From assembly GCA_045114775.1 (NCBI GenBank), contig JBGULC010000034.1, positions 17,301 through 81,300 on the forward strand: DNA of 64,000 bases, read 5' to 3'. The number at the start of each line of letters is the position of its first letter. Within the stretch, counting starts at the first letter, position 1. Origin of the DNA: UBA3792 sp045114775 (GTDB taxonomy: Bacteria > Bacillota > Clostridia > Christensenellales > CAG-138). Below are positions 1-7,934 of the stretch, piece after piece. The position numbers were made by a program, and so were the translations under genes. The notes beneath the pieces are model-generated. The model worked only from the letters and a program-made list of their open reading frames with translations, was not told the origin of the DNA and made no database searches.

Positions 1-1
1 G

Positions 2-532
2 ACGGTCAACGGGCACAGCTACGAAGACGCGCGTCTGCACACGCCGAACACGAACTTCGCGCTGCTTGTTTCGAAGCGCTTCACCGAGCCGTTCAACGAC
101 AGCACGGCGTACGCGGAAAATATCGCAAAGCTAAGTAACATGCTCGGCGGCGGCGTGATGCTGCAGCGCTTCGGAGACCTGATCGCCGGACGGCGCTCCA
201 CGGAAAAGCGGATCGCCGAGAGCTTCACGGTCCCGACGCTCGCCGCGACGCCCGGCGACCTGTCCCTCGTCATCCCGAAGCGGATCTTAGACGGCATCAT
301 CGAAATGATCTACGCGCTGGACATGATCGCGCCGGGCACGGCGAACGACGATACGCTCCTGTACGGCGTCGAGGTCAAGTTCTACAACATGCAGGTGGAG
401 CTCTCCCCCAACCTTGAAACGAAGCATCGGGGGCTTTTCGTGATCGGCGACGGCAGCGGCGTCACGCATTCGCTGTCCCACGCCTCGGCAAGCGGCGTGT
501 TCGTCGCGCGGAAGATCGCGGAGGAAGCGTAA
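2..532 (+). CDS. FAD-dependent dehydrogenase, C-terminal part (cut by window edge)
   Basis: The frame is open from base 2 with no start in the window, so this is the last 176 residues of a longer protein. The tail reads GLFVIGDGSGV followed by HSLSHASASGVFVARKI. This is the FAD-binding GDGxG motif and closing helix of the uncharacterised FAD-dependent dehydrogenases (COG2509), which usually exceed 450 residues. The substrate is unknown for the family. A Met at base 140 is internal and has no good Shine-Dalgarno site. The gene ends about 120 bases before the next one. Family call fairly sure, function not. Confidence 0.75.
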   Translation, partial: TVNGHSYEDARLHTPNTNFALLVSKRFTEPFNDSTAYAENIAKLSNMLGGGVMLQRFGDLIAGRRSTEKRIAESFTVPTLAATPGDLSLVIPKRILDGIIEMIYALDMIAPGTANDDTLLYGVEVKFYNMQVELSPNLETKHRGLFVIGDGSGVTHSLSHASASGVFVARKIAEEA

Positions 533-656
533 TTTCGGAACGCAGTCCGGACGCGGGCTGTATGAAAACAAGGCTTCCCATACCGTGCGACGCCAAACGA
601 CACGGTCGGCAAGCCGCCGCGGAGCTATATGAAGCGAATCGAATAGGAGGCACGGC

Positions 657-2009
657 ATGCAGACGGTTATTTTCGATCTGGACGGCACGCTGACGGATTC
701 CGGCGAGGGGATCAAAAACAGCGCGATCTTTGCATTGGAACGGCTCGGTCTGCCCGTGCCGGAGCGGACCGAGCTCCGAAAGATGGTCGGTCCGCCGCTT
801 TCGGTCGGGTTTGCGCTTCTGGGCGTGCCGGAAAATCTGGTCGACGAGGCGGTGCGGCTCTATCGCGAACGGTACAACGAGGGCGGCGGCAAGTACGAAA
901 ACCGCGTCTACGACGGGATCGAGGACTGTCTCAAAGCGCTGAAGGTCGCGGGAGCAAGGCTTTTCGTCGGCACATCGAAGCCGGAACCGCTTGCACAGGA
1001 GATCCTGGAACGCTTCGGGCTTGCGCCGTATTTCGACTATATCGCGGGCGCGACATGGGACAAGCGCCGTCAGAGCAAGGACGACGTGCTCCGCTATCTG
1101 TTGGAGATGATCGGCGCCGATTCCGGCGCAATCATGGTCGGCGACACGCATTACGACGTGACCGGCGCGCATGCGCGCGGGATCCCCTGCATCGGCGTGA
1201 CCTGGGGCTACGGCACGCGGAATGAGCTTTCCGAAGCCGACGCCGTCGTCGATTCACCGGAAGAACTGTCAGCGTATCTTTTATCGGAGAAAACGGAAAT
1301 GAACGAACAAACAAGGATCGAAAACGACGCCCTGCTCGCGTTCTGGGATCAGGCGCTTGCGCTGACGGACGAGGATCGCGCGGAGGCGAACGGGGCGGGT
1401 CCGGAGGATTACCTCGAACTGGCGCCTTGCGAAAAGCTGGTCGAGACGGCGCGTTCGCTCGGCGGCAAAAAGCGGGTGCTGGATTACGGCTGCGGAAACG
1501 GCTGGGCGGCGATCATCGCGGCAAAAGCCGGCTGCAGGGACGTAACGGCGGCGGATCCGGCGGCGGGGGCCGCGGAATCGGCAAGGTTTCTTGCGGATCT
1601 GTTCGGCGTTTCAGACCGCGTGCACGTAAAAACCGTTCCCGTCGACTGGCTCTCAACCGTTTGGGACGAGACCTTTGACGGGTTCATCTCCGTCAACGTG
1701 CTCGACGTCGTTCCGTCCGAGATCGCAGAGGCGATCGTAAAGGAAGCGGCGCGCGTCGTAACGAAGGACGCCGCCGTGATCGTCGGGCTCAACTATTACA
1801 TGACGCCCGAACACGCCGCCGAGAAGGGTCTTGCACTGACGGACGGCTGCCGCGTGTATACGGACGGCGTGCTGCGGCTCGTTTCGCGCACCGACGCGGA
1901 ATGGGAGGCGATCTTCGCGCCGTACTTTGCCGTCGAACGGCTTGCGTATTACGCGTGGCCGGGCGAGGAGGAAGAAACGCGGCGTTTGTTTTTCCTGAAG
2001 AAATGTTGA
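657..2009 (+). CDS. HAD-family phosphatase fused to a class I SAM methyltransferase
   Basis: A 450-residue fusion. Residues 1-213 are a subfamily IA HAD phosphatase: motif I FDLDGTLTDS, motif II near VGTSKPEP, motif IV IMVGDTHYDV. This resembles phosphoglycolate phosphatase or 5'-nucleotidase. Residues 215-450 are a methyltransferase with the SAM loop VLDYGCGNGWAA and an acidic AADP strand end. The second half begins at Met215 and aligns end to end with the stand-alone methyltransferase at 9826-10551, so the join is a precise gene fusion. A GGAG box lies nine bases before codon 215, so the methyltransferase might also be made alone. SD for the full protein is AGGAGG. First gene of a tight three-gene operon. 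Substrates unknown. Confidence 0.85.
   Translation: MQTVIFDLDGTLTDSGEGIKNSAIFALERLGLPVPERTELRKMVGPPLSVGFALLGVPENLVDEAVRLYRERYNEGGGKYENRVYDGIEDCLKALKVAGARLFVGTSKPEPLAQEILERFGLAPYFDYIAGATWDKRRQSKDDVLRYLLEMIGADSGAIMVGDTHYDVTGAHARGIPCIGVTWGYGTRNELSEADAVVDSPEELSAYLLSEKTEMNEQTRIENDALLAFWDQALALTDEDRAEANGAGPEDYLELAPCEKLVETARSLGGKKRVLDYGCGNGWAAIIAAKAGCRDVTAADPAAGAAESARFLADLFGVSDRVHVKTVPVDWLSTVWDETFDGFISVNVLDVVPSEIAEAIVKEAARVVTKDAAVIVGLNYYMTPEHAAEKGLALTDGCRVYTDGVLRLVSRTDAEWEAIFAPYFAVERLAYYAWPGEEEETRRLFFLKKC
1286..1301 (+). promoter_or_regulatory. possible internal ribosome binding site and start (codon 215 of the fusion)
   Basis: GGAG at 1286-1289 stands nine bases before an in-frame ATG (1299-1301), exactly where homology to the stand-alone paralogue begins. 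It could be a relic of the pre-fusion gene or a working internal start. Confidence 0.4.
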
Positions 2010-2018
2010 GGTAACGGC

Positions 2019-3038
2019 ATGACGCTTGACAATGCTTATTTTATCATCGGGAACGCATACGCGGGCAAATCGACGCTCGCGCGGCTGCTCGCGGAGCGTC
2101 ACGACGGGATCCTCTGCGGCGAAAACTGGCACGATTCGTATCCGGAACCGCTCGACGCAAAGGATTTTTCAGGGCTCTGCTATACCCGGGATCTAAAAGA
2201 TTGGCGCGATTTCATCCGGCGCTCACCTGAGGAATACGCGGCTTGGATCGACGAGACCGCAAAGGAATGCGAGATATTGGAGCTTCGGATGCTGCCGGAG
2301 CTTTGCGCGCAGGGCAGACCGGTCTTTGTCGATACGAATATCTCGATCGAAACGCTCAAAGCGATCGCGGAGCCAAACCACGTGCTTGTGATGCTTGCGG
2401 ATCCGGATGTTTCCGTACGCCGGTTTTTCGAGCGTCCGGATGCGGAAAAGCAGTTTCTCTATCGGCTGCTTCTGGAGGAACCGGACCCCGCGGCGGCAAT
2501 GGAAAACTACCGAAAAGGGCTCATGCGCATCAATTCACAGGAGAATTACGACCGGCTTCTTTCCGCCGGGTTCCCGGTGATCTTGCGGGACGAAACCCGA
2601 ACCGCGGAGGAGACGCTTGCGCTTGCGGAGCGGATCTTCGGACTTCCGGAACGCATTCGCCTGCGGCCGCACCACGGCATGTGCTTTCAATTCTATGAAG
2701 GGAAAGGCTACAGCGCGGAATTCACCGACCACATGGGCCGCGTGATCCGCGCGCTTTCCGAGTGTCCGAAAACGCCGGTGCGGCTGACGCTATCTATGGA
2801 CGCCGTCTGCGAACACTGCCCGAACAACCTTGACGGGGTCTGTCAAAGCGCCGAAAAGGTCATGCGCTACGACGCGGCGGTCCTTAGCGCCTGCGATCTC
2901 AGGGACGGCGACGAGCTCACTTACGCGGACTTTGCGGCGCGAGTCAAAGAGCGCATCCTCGACGCGGGTCTGCGACGAAATATCTGCGGAGACTGCGAAT
3001 GGGACGCGATCTGCGCAAAGCATCGGAGGGAACCATGA
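2019..3038 (+). CDS. P-loop kinase-like domain fused to DUF1284
   Basis: 339 residues. The N-terminal half carries a Walker A-like GNAYAGKST (residues 11-19) and looks like a small nucleoside/shikimate-kinase-type P-loop NTPase. From about residue 225 the protein turns into DUF1284: IRLRPHHGMCFQFYEGKGYS, then paired cysteines CEHCPN and GVC, and a terminal CGDCEWDAIC. This pattern suggests a metal or Fe-S site. The fusion is unusual; DUF1284 normally stands alone. The gene starts nine bases after the preceding stop with a GAGG site and overlaps the next gene by ATGA. The reaction is unknown. Confidence 0.8.
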   Translation: MTLDNAYFIIGNAYAGKSTLARLLAERHDGILCGENWHDSYPEPLDAKDFSGLCYTRDLKDWRDFIRRSPEEYAAWIDETAKECEILELRMLPELCAQGRPVFVDTNISIETLKAIAEPNHVLVMLADPDVSVRRFFERPDAEKQFLYRLLLEEPDPAAAMENYRKGLMRINSQENYDRLLSAGFPVILRDETRTAEETLALAERIFGLPERIRLRPHHGMCFQFYEGKGYSAEFTDHMGRVIRALSECPKTPVRLTLSMDAVCEHCPNNLDGVCQSAEKVMRYDAAVLSACDLRDGDELTYADFAARVKERILDAGLRRNICGDCEWDAICAKHRREP

Positions 3039-3553
3039 TCATTCTGATCACCGGCGCGTCGCACACAGGCAAGACCGTGCTCGCGCAGCGTCTTCTGGAA
3101 AAGATGAAAATCCCGTATCTGTCGATCGACCATCTGAAGATGGGGCTCATTCGCAGCGGACAGACAATGCTGACGCCGGAAGACGACGAAGCGCTCACGG
3201 CGTACCTCTGGCCGATCGTGCGCGAGATCGTCAAGACCGCGATCGAAAACCGACAGAGCCTGATCGTCGAGGGCTGCTATGTGCCGTTCGACTGGCGGAA
3301 GGACTTTGACGAACGGTATCTCCCGTCGATCCGCTTCATTTGTCTTGCCATGACGGACGCATACATCGACGCGCATTTCGACGCGATCCTTTCGCATGCC
3401 TCGGACGTTGAGCGCCGACTCGACGATTCCTACTGCACGCCGGAACGGCTGAAAGCCGACAACCGCGCCGTGATCGAGGGCTTCCGAAAGGCGGGCGAAG
3501 CGGTCACGCGGATCGAAACGAGCTGGGAAACTGCGGTCGAAGCGCTGCTTTGA
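3035..3553 (+). CDS. P-loop small-molecule kinase (2-phosphoglycerate kinase/adenylate-kinase-like)
   Basis: 172 residues starting at an ATG that shares ATGA with the stop of the upstream gene and has a GGAGGG site just before it. An upstream in-frame Met gives a longer form but lacks this support. Walker A is GASHTGKTVL at residues 6-15, followed by YLSIDHLKMGL and LIVEGCYVPFDW, a pattern typical of P-loop kinases acting on small phospho-acceptors. It is translationally coupled to the P-loop-DUF1284 fusion, which suggests linked substrates. The acceptor is not identifiable. Confidence 0.7.
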   Translation: MIILITGASHTGKTVLAQRLLEKMKIPYLSIDHLKMGLIRSGQTMLTPEDDEALTAYLWPIVREIVKTAIENRQSLIVEGCYVPFDWRKDFDERYLPSIRFICLAMTDAYIDAHFDAILSHASDVERRLDDSYCTPERLKADNRAVIEGFRKAGEAVTRIETSWETAVEALL

Positions 3554-3569
3554 TAAGAAGATTATCAAC

Positions 3570-3625
3570 AATCCTCCCGTCTCGCTTCGCGAGCCACCCT
3601 CCTTTGCACAAGTAGGGCTCTGCCC
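3570..3625. repeat. degenerate small palindromic element
   Basis: A stretch with CCTCCCG, the hairpin CTCGCTTCGCGAG, CACCCTCC and TTTGCACAAGTAGGG resembles, in decayed form, the short hairpin elements scattered through gut Clostridia genomes. The match rests on memory of that pattern, not on a search. Confidence 0.35.
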
Positions 3626-3659
3626 GAACCGCTCACCTTTTTCACAGCACTCTACCGCA

Positions 3660-3682
3660 GGTTGAGTTCTCCCCACTCAACC
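3660..3682. other. perfect 8-bp stem hairpin upstream of the XRE gene
   Basis: GGTTGAGT and ACTCAACC flank a 7-base loop. There is no T tract, so it is not a plain terminator. It lies just upstream of the -35 region of the next gene and could be an operator or part of the neighbouring repeat. Confidence 0.4.
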
Positions 3683-3691
3683 GCCGGTGTG

Positions 3692-3720
3692 TCGATTTTC
3701 ATCAAAAACCCCCGTACAAT
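3692..3720 (+). promoter_or_regulatory. candidate promoter of the XRE/zinc-ribbon regulator
   Basis: TCGATT, 17 bases, TACAAT. The -10 is good and the -35 weak. Its position, 26 bases before the start codon, fits. Confidence 0.4.
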
Positions 3721-3746
3721 GGATCACGAAAGGAGGACTTGAACAA

Positions 3747-4367
3747 ATGGATCAAGTCAGAATCGGCAGATTCATCGCCGAAAAGCGCAAGGAGCAGGGG
3801 CTCACGCAGGCGCAGCTTGCGGAAGCGCTCGGCATCACCGACCGCGCGGTATCGAAATGGGAGACCGGAAAGTCTCTGCCGGACGCGTCGATCATGCTGG
3901 AGCTTTGCGGGCTCTTGAAGATCACAGTCAACGATTTATTGAACGGGGAGGTCGTCACAGTGGAAAAGTACAATGCAGCAATGGAGAAAAATCTCCTGGA
4001 AATGGTAAGGCAAAAGGAAGAAAAGGACCGGCAGCTTCTGAAAACGGAGATCGTGATCGGCGTCGTATCCGTCCTGTTTCTGCTCGCCATGGTCACGGTC
4101 GGCGCGTTCTTTATGAAGCTCGGACAACCGAAATGGGTCTTCTTCCTGCTGTTCGGGATCGGGATCGTGCAGTTTTTGATCTGCATGACGTTCGCGCTGC
4201 GCATTGAGCAGACCGCGGGCTATTACGAGTGCGCGGAGTGCGGACACCGCTATATGCCATCCTTTGCCGCGGTGACGTTTGCGATGCACATGAACCGCAC
4301 GCGCTATCTGAAATGCCCGGCCTGCGGCAAGCGCAGTTGGCAGAAGAAAGTGCTTTCCAAGGAATAA
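3747..4367 (+). CDS. XRE-family regulator with membrane segments and C-terminal zinc ribbon
   Basis: 206 residues from the ATG behind AAAGGAGG. Residues 6-62 form an XRE helix-turn-helix (GLTQAQLAEALGITDRAVSKWETGKSLP). Next are a charged coiled region and two hydrophobic spans (about 105-130 and 138-160). The C-terminal zinc ribbon has CAECG near residue 180 and CPACG near 198. The layout is common in Clostridia for membrane-tethered regulators of unknown signal. It is monocistronic, bounded by its own promoter and a strong terminator. Confidence 0.85.
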   Translation: MDQVRIGRFIAEKRKEQGLTQAQLAEALGITDRAVSKWETGKSLPDASIMLELCGLLKITVNDLLNGEVVTVEKYNAAMEKNLLEMVRQKEEKDRQLLKTEIVIGVVSVLFLLAMVTVGAFFMKLGQPKWVFFLLFGIGIVQFLICMTFALRIEQTAGYYECAECGHRYMPSFAAVTFAMHMNRTRYLKCPACGKRSWQKKVLSKE

Positions 4368-4381
4368 GCATTTGATTTTAC

Positions 4382-4406
4382 GCCGCCTCTTATGGGGCGG
4401 TTTTTT
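4382..4406 (+). terminator. Rho-independent terminator after the XRE regulator
   Basis: CCGCC and GGCGG pair around a short loop and are followed by TTTTTT. Confidence 0.8.
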
Positions 4407-4407
4407 G

Positions 4408-4436
4408 TTGTCAACGGGGCACGGATGTGATACACT
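4408..4436 (+). promoter_or_regulatory. sigma-A type promoter of the 4.5-7.0 kb operon
   Basis: TTGTCA, exactly 17 bases, TACACT, 29 bases before the first start codon and directly behind the previous terminator. Confidence 0.65.
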
Positions 4437-4465
4437 GTTTTGGAAGAGATCCCCAAGGAGACCGT

Positions 4466-4876
4466 ATGAGAAGCATCGAAGAATTGTTGGAAACGCCGTT
4501 TTGGATCGTGGACATTCTGCCGAAGCAGGTGAAAGCGGACAGCCCGGGCCAGTATTTTAGGGTCGAGCGGTACTTTTCGGAGCCGTCGCGCCTTGCGGCG
4601 ATCAAGCGGAAGCACGCCGACCTCGTTCTGAAGCTGAATTGCTATTGCGCCGTTTCGCCGGATGAGGAGACGGAGCCGAACCCGGCGCCGGAGCGGATCG
4701 CCGAAGCGATCATGACGCGTTATGTCTGTATTCGGATCGGCGACGCGCTGATCACGTCCGCGCCGGATGATCTGTATCTCACCGTATACAATGCGGACGA
4801 GGCGCTTTTGAAACTTTTGAATACGCTGTGCTACGGCGAAGGGCTGTATCTTTGGCAGCCGGAGAATGCGGAATAG
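4466..4876 (+). CDS. conserved hypothetical protein (136 aa)
   Basis: Starts at the ATG five bases after AAGGAG. An earlier Met lies before the ribosome binding site and is rejected. The soluble protein opens with MRSIEELLETPFWIVDILP, which I recall as a conserved start among clostridial hypothetical proteins, and has no motif I can assign. It is first in an operon with an ABM monooxygenase, a P-loop kinase, a methyltransferase and a 54-residue protein. The same frame stays open for 49 codons beyond its TAG stop. Function unknown. Confidence 0.65.
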   Translation: MRSIEELLETPFWIVDILPKQVKADSPGQYFRVERYFSEPSRLAAIKRKHADLVLKLNCYCAVSPDEETEPNPAPERIAEAIMTRYVCIRIGDALITSAPDDLYLTVYNADEALLKLLNTLCYGEGLYLWQPENAE

Positions 4877-4894
4877 GAAGCCGAAACGGAACGC

Positions 4895-5026
4895 GTGATC
4901 CGGCTTGTTATCATACTCCCGCTTGCCGCGCTGTTTTCCGGAATCGGGATCTTTCGGACGGAGACCGCGGGCGCTGTGCCGGCGGTCGCCCGCCTTACGG
5001 GGTTCCCGGTCCCGATCGCTGCATAG
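4895..5026 (+). other. short hydrophobic ORF in frame with the preceding gene (doubtful)
   Basis: A GTG-started 43-codon frame (VIRLVIILPLAALFSGIGIF and on) lies in the same phase as the upstream gene, separated from it by one TAG and six codons. It has no good ribosome binding site. It may be a decayed 3' extension, a tiny membrane peptide, or chance. Confidence 0.2.
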
Positions 5027-5086
5027 AAGAGGATCTATCGGAAATACAAAGTATGATCGGCATTGCCGCACGGAAAGGAGAACACC

Positions 5087-5380
5087 ATGATCGTACTGAA
5101 CGTCACCTACAAATGCAAGCCCGAACTGCGGGAGGAATTTCTGGAAGCGATCCTTCGCGAAGGGATCGACATCGACTGCCGCGCGGAAGCGGGCAACGTC
5201 AAATATGAATACTATCTTCCGTTCGACGGCAGCGGCGACGAGCTGCTTTTGGTCGAGAAATGGCGCGACGCCGACGCGCTTGCGCTCCATTTCAAGCAGC
5301 CGCACTATCAGCGGCTCATGCAGCTTAAGGAGCGGTACGTGCTTGAAACGACCGTCGACAGATTGAGTCCGAAGCCGTAA
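5087..5380 (+). CDS. antibiotic biosynthesis monooxygenase (ABM) domain protein
   Basis: 97 residues from the ATG behind AAAGGAG. The ferredoxin-like ABM fold is indicated by the opening MIVLNVTYKCKPELREEFLE, by EAGNVKYEYYLP and LLLVEKWRDADAL in the middle, and by HFKQPHYQRL near the end. This is the usual size for the family, whose members act as small oxygenases, heme-degrading enzymes or stress proteins. Nothing narrows the substrate. It sits third-from-start in a co-oriented five-gene run. Confidence 0.8.
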   Translation: MIVLNVTYKCKPELREEFLEAILREGIDIDCRAEAGNVKYEYYLPFDGSGDELLLVEKWRDADALALHFKQPHYQRLMQLKERYVLETTVDRLSPKP

Positions 5381-5407
5381 GCCGCAGCGTACCGGGAGGA
5401 TCGACCG

Positions 5408-6010
5408 ATGGCAAACCTGATCGTAGTCTGCGGACCGCAGGCGGTCGGCAAAATGACGGTGGCGGAGGCTTTGCGCGATAAACTCCGCTGCAACATGATG
5501 ATGAATCACGACAGCATCGAGCTATCCGATCGCATCTTCGGTTTCGGCACGCCTGCGCAGAAGGCGCTGAACAGCGCGATCCGCGAAAAGGTATTTGCGC
5601 TTGCGGTCGAGCACGACGTCGACCTGATCTTCACCTTCGTCTGCGCGTTCGACGAGTCCGAGGACGTACAGTACCTCAAAAACCTTGAAGCGCAGTTTAC
5701 CGAAAGCGGCGGGCAGTTTTATTTCGTTGAGCTTTCCGCCGCGCTCGAAACGCGTCTTGCCCGCAACGAGACGCCGCACCGCATGGAGCGCAAGCCATCG
5801 AAGCGGAACACGGAATGGAGCAGAAAGGATCTTTTGACGACGGCGGAACGATACAAGCTGAACACGGAACCGGACGAGTTTCTTTTCCCGCACCATCTGA
5901 AGATCGACAACACCGACCTCTCCCCCAACGCCGCCGCGGACCGTGTGATCGCGGCGTTCGGGCTCAAACCGAATGAGAGGAACGAAACAGAATACCGCTT
6001 CGGCGTGTGA
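5408..6010 (+). CDS. AAA/P-loop kinase-like protein
   Basis: 200 residues with Walker A GPQAVGKMT at residues 9-17, a lid-like stretch with several Arg/Lys (around HRMERKPSKRNTEW), and the size of a shikimate-kinase-like or AAA_33 phosphotransferase. A GGGAGG site precedes the start. It ends 14 bases before the next methyltransferase. It is the third small P-loop kinase in 6 kb. Substrate unknown; zeta-toxin-like or antibiotic kinase roles are possible but unsupported. Confidence 0.7.
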   Translation: MANLIVVCGPQAVGKMTVAEALRDKLRCNMMMNHDSIELSDRIFGFGTPAQKALNSAIREKVFALAVEHDVDLIFTFVCAFDESEDVQYLKNLEAQFTESGGQFYFVELSAALETRLARNETPHRMERKPSKRNTEWSRKDLLTTAERYKLNTEPDEFLFPHHLKIDNTDLSPNAAADRVIAAFGLKPNERNETEYRFGV

Positions 6011-6024
6011 AGGGAGGACCGGAT

Positions 6025-6822
6025 ATGCCGGACAGAATTGCAATCGTAAGCGACTTTTACCGCAGCGTCGACGAGGACAGAAGGCTCATAAGGACCCGGC
6101 GCGGACAGCTCGAATACTTTGTGACTATGCATTATATCCATCGCTTTGCGGATGAAAGCGCAAAGGTGCTGGAGCTCGGCGCGGGCACGGGACGATATTC
6201 GATCGCGCTTGCGAAGGAGGGCATGGACGTTTCCGCGGTGGAGCTTGTCGAAAGCAACCTGAACATTCTCAGAGAAAACGGCAAGGGTATCGGGAACCTG
6301 CACGCGTACCGGGGCGACGCGACGAACCTTTCTCGGTTTTCGGACGGCGTCTTCGATCTGACGCTCGTGTTCGGACCGATGTATCATCTCTACGAGCCGG
6401 AGGACGTCGACCGTGCGATCGATGAGGCGATCCGCGTTACCAAGCCGGGCGGCGTGCTGCTCTTCGCGTTCCTGTCCGTGTACGGCATTCTGTACGCGAA
6501 TTATTTTCAGGGGAACTGGGCCGCAGGGCAGGAAGAAAACTTCACGGACGATCACCGTGTGCGGCATTTCAAGGAACAGCTTTTCACCGGCTACGACGTA
6601 AGGGAATTCGAAGCGCTGTTTTCGGACAAGCCGGTCGAATACATCACGACCGCGGGCACGGACGGATCGCTCGAAGCGATCGAGGAACGCGCGGATTTCA
6701 GCATTTCGGATGCGGATTTCGCCGCGTTTTCAAAATGGTACCTGCACTTTGCGGAAAAGCGGGAGCTCCTCGGCAGCACGCACCATCTGCTCTATATCTG
6801 CCGCAAAAACGGAGCGAAATGA
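6025..6822 (+). CDS. class I SAM-dependent methyltransferase
   Basis: 265 residues from the ATG seven bases after GGGAGG. A longer start overlapping the upstream gene lacks its own site. The SAM motif is VLELGAGTGRYSI near residues 52-64, followed by an acidic post-II region and PGGVLLFAFLS (motif III). It resembles UbiE/Methyltransf_11 proteins of the small-molecule group. It lies within the 4.5-7.0 kb operon with the P-loop kinase and a short acidic protein. The acceptor is not predictable. Confidence 0.8.
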   Translation: MPDRIAIVSDFYRSVDEDRRLIRTRRGQLEYFVTMHYIHRFADESAKVLELGAGTGRYSIALAKEGMDVSAVELVESNLNILRENGKGIGNLHAYRGDATNLSRFSDGVFDLTLVFGPMYHLYEPEDVDRAIDEAIRVTKPGGVLLFAFLSVYGILYANYFQGNWAAGQEENFTDDHRVRHFKEQLFTGYDVREFEALFSDKPVEYITTAGTDGSLEAIEERADFSISDADFAAFSKWYLHFAEKRELLGSTHHLLYICRKNGAK

Positions 6823-6831
6823 GGAGGACGT

Positions 6832-6996
6832 ATGGAAGAACAGATCATTCGGATCACGGTGAAAACCAAAGGCGAACCGTGCGAGCTCAGCAATCAGGCG
6901 CTGAAAGAATGGTACGAAGAGAGGATCGCGGCGCTGTTCGATCCCAAATGGGGCAGGCCGGAGATCACGGTCGACCTCGAACGGCACATCCATTAA
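6832..6996 (+). CDS. small protein of 54 residues, unknown function
   Basis: A GAGGAGG site stands four bases before the ATG, ten bases after the methyltransferase stop. The product starts MEEQIIRITVKTKGEPCEL, contains LKEWYEERIAALFDPKWGRP and ends ITVDLERHIH. It reads like a compact beta-alpha-beta domain. The strong ribosome site and the terminator immediately downstream argue that it is real. It could be a partner of the methyltransferase. No family recognised. Confidence 0.7.
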   Translation: MEEQIIRITVKTKGEPCELSNQALKEWYEERIAALFDPKWGRPEITVDLERHIH

Positions 6997-7000
6997 CCAA

Positions 7001-7034
7001 AACGCAGTCCGGCATTGCCCGAACTGCGTTTTTT
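7001..7034. terminator. bidirectional Rho-independent terminator
   Basis: AACGCAGTCCGG pairs with CCGAACTGCGTT (one mismatch), flanked by T-rich tracts on both strands. It ends the plus-strand operon and could also serve the minus-strand HAD gene. Confidence 0.75.
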
Positions 7035-7121
7035 CATGCACATCTCTCGTTTTCCGATCCGTTCCCTGCCGTCCGCCGCAAAACCGGATAAAGGCGCGGC
7101 AGCGGGACCGGTATCTTCCCG

Positions 7122-7847
7122 TTAAAGCCCGCCGTGCCCCGCGCAGGGCTCGGCTGTCTCGGAATCGAGCAGTGCGAAGATCTCCCCGAGGTCGGCGATC
7201 ACGTGATCGACGCGGCAGCCTTCCGGGACCGGCTTTCTTTCCGGGTTATACCAGCATGTTCCGATCCCCGCGTTCCTGCCGCCCTGCATATCGCTCGTGA
7301 GCGAATCGCCGACGATCATCACCTCGGAACGATCCACCTTCCCGATCGCGGCAAACACCGCGTCGAAGAACCGGACGTCCGGCTTCTCGAATCCCACGCT
7401 CTCCGAAAGGAACACGCCGTCCATCCATTCCCCGAGGCCCGAGCGCCGGAGCTTTTTCGTCTGCGCGGCGACCGTTCCGTTCGATACGACGTACTGCTTC
7501 ACCCGGCCTTTGAGCCGCTTTACAAGGTTCAGGCTGTCGTCGCGGTACACGATCGTGTCGCCGAGCGTGAGCTGATACCGTTCGTTGAACGCCGGCGCGA
7601 TCGACGGGTCGATCCCGTATTCTCCGAAAAACTGCTCGAACCGCCCGACGAGCACCTGCGGCTTCGCGATCTCGCCGCGCTCGAGCCGCTGCCAGAAGCC
7701 GACGTTGATCTCCGAATACCGCCGCAGCATTTCCTCCGTGCATTCGCCCAGATCAAACGCCGCAAACAGCGTCCGCATCGCCGCCCGCTCCGCCGCGTCG
7801 AAGTCAAGCAGTGTCCCGTCGACGTCCCAGAAAATCGTCGTGATCAT
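7122..7847 (-). CDS. YjjG/YfnB-like HAD nucleotidase
   Basis: 241 residues from the ATG behind GGGGAGG. An upstream in-frame Met lies before that site. Motif I is FWDVDGTLLDF, motif II VVSNGTVAAQ, the lysine motif GFEKPDVRFF and motif IV MIVGDSLTSDMQGG. Together these are typical of the YjjG/YfnB pyrimidine 5'-nucleotidase group (usual length about 225-240). Such enzymes clean non-canonical nucleoside monophosphates. It stands alone between a terminator and a palindromic element. Confidence 0.8.
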   Translation of the reverse strand: MITTIFWDVDGTLLDFDAAERAAMRTLFAAFDLGECTEEMLRRYSEINVGFWQRLERGEIAKPQVLVGRFEQFFGEYGIDPSIAPAFNERYQLTLGDTIVYRDDSLNLVKRLKGRVKQYVVSNGTVAAQTKKLRRSGLGEWMDGVFLSESVGFEKPDVRFFDAVFAAIGKVDRSEVMIVGDSLTSDMQGGRNAGIGTCWYNPERKPVPEGCRVDHVIADLGEIFALLDSETAEPCAGHGGL

Positions 7848-7934
7848 AAGTCCTCCCCTTCGTGCGGCCTGTTTTTGAGCCGATACGGGAATGATACCAT
7901 ACTTTTCGGTTCGGTTCAACAGAAAAAGGGGCCG

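Noticed and set aside
7035..7121. Possible fourth copy of repeat A (TTCCGATCCGTTCC)
   Set aside because: Only the left end is similar; the right end ATCGGATTCA is missing.
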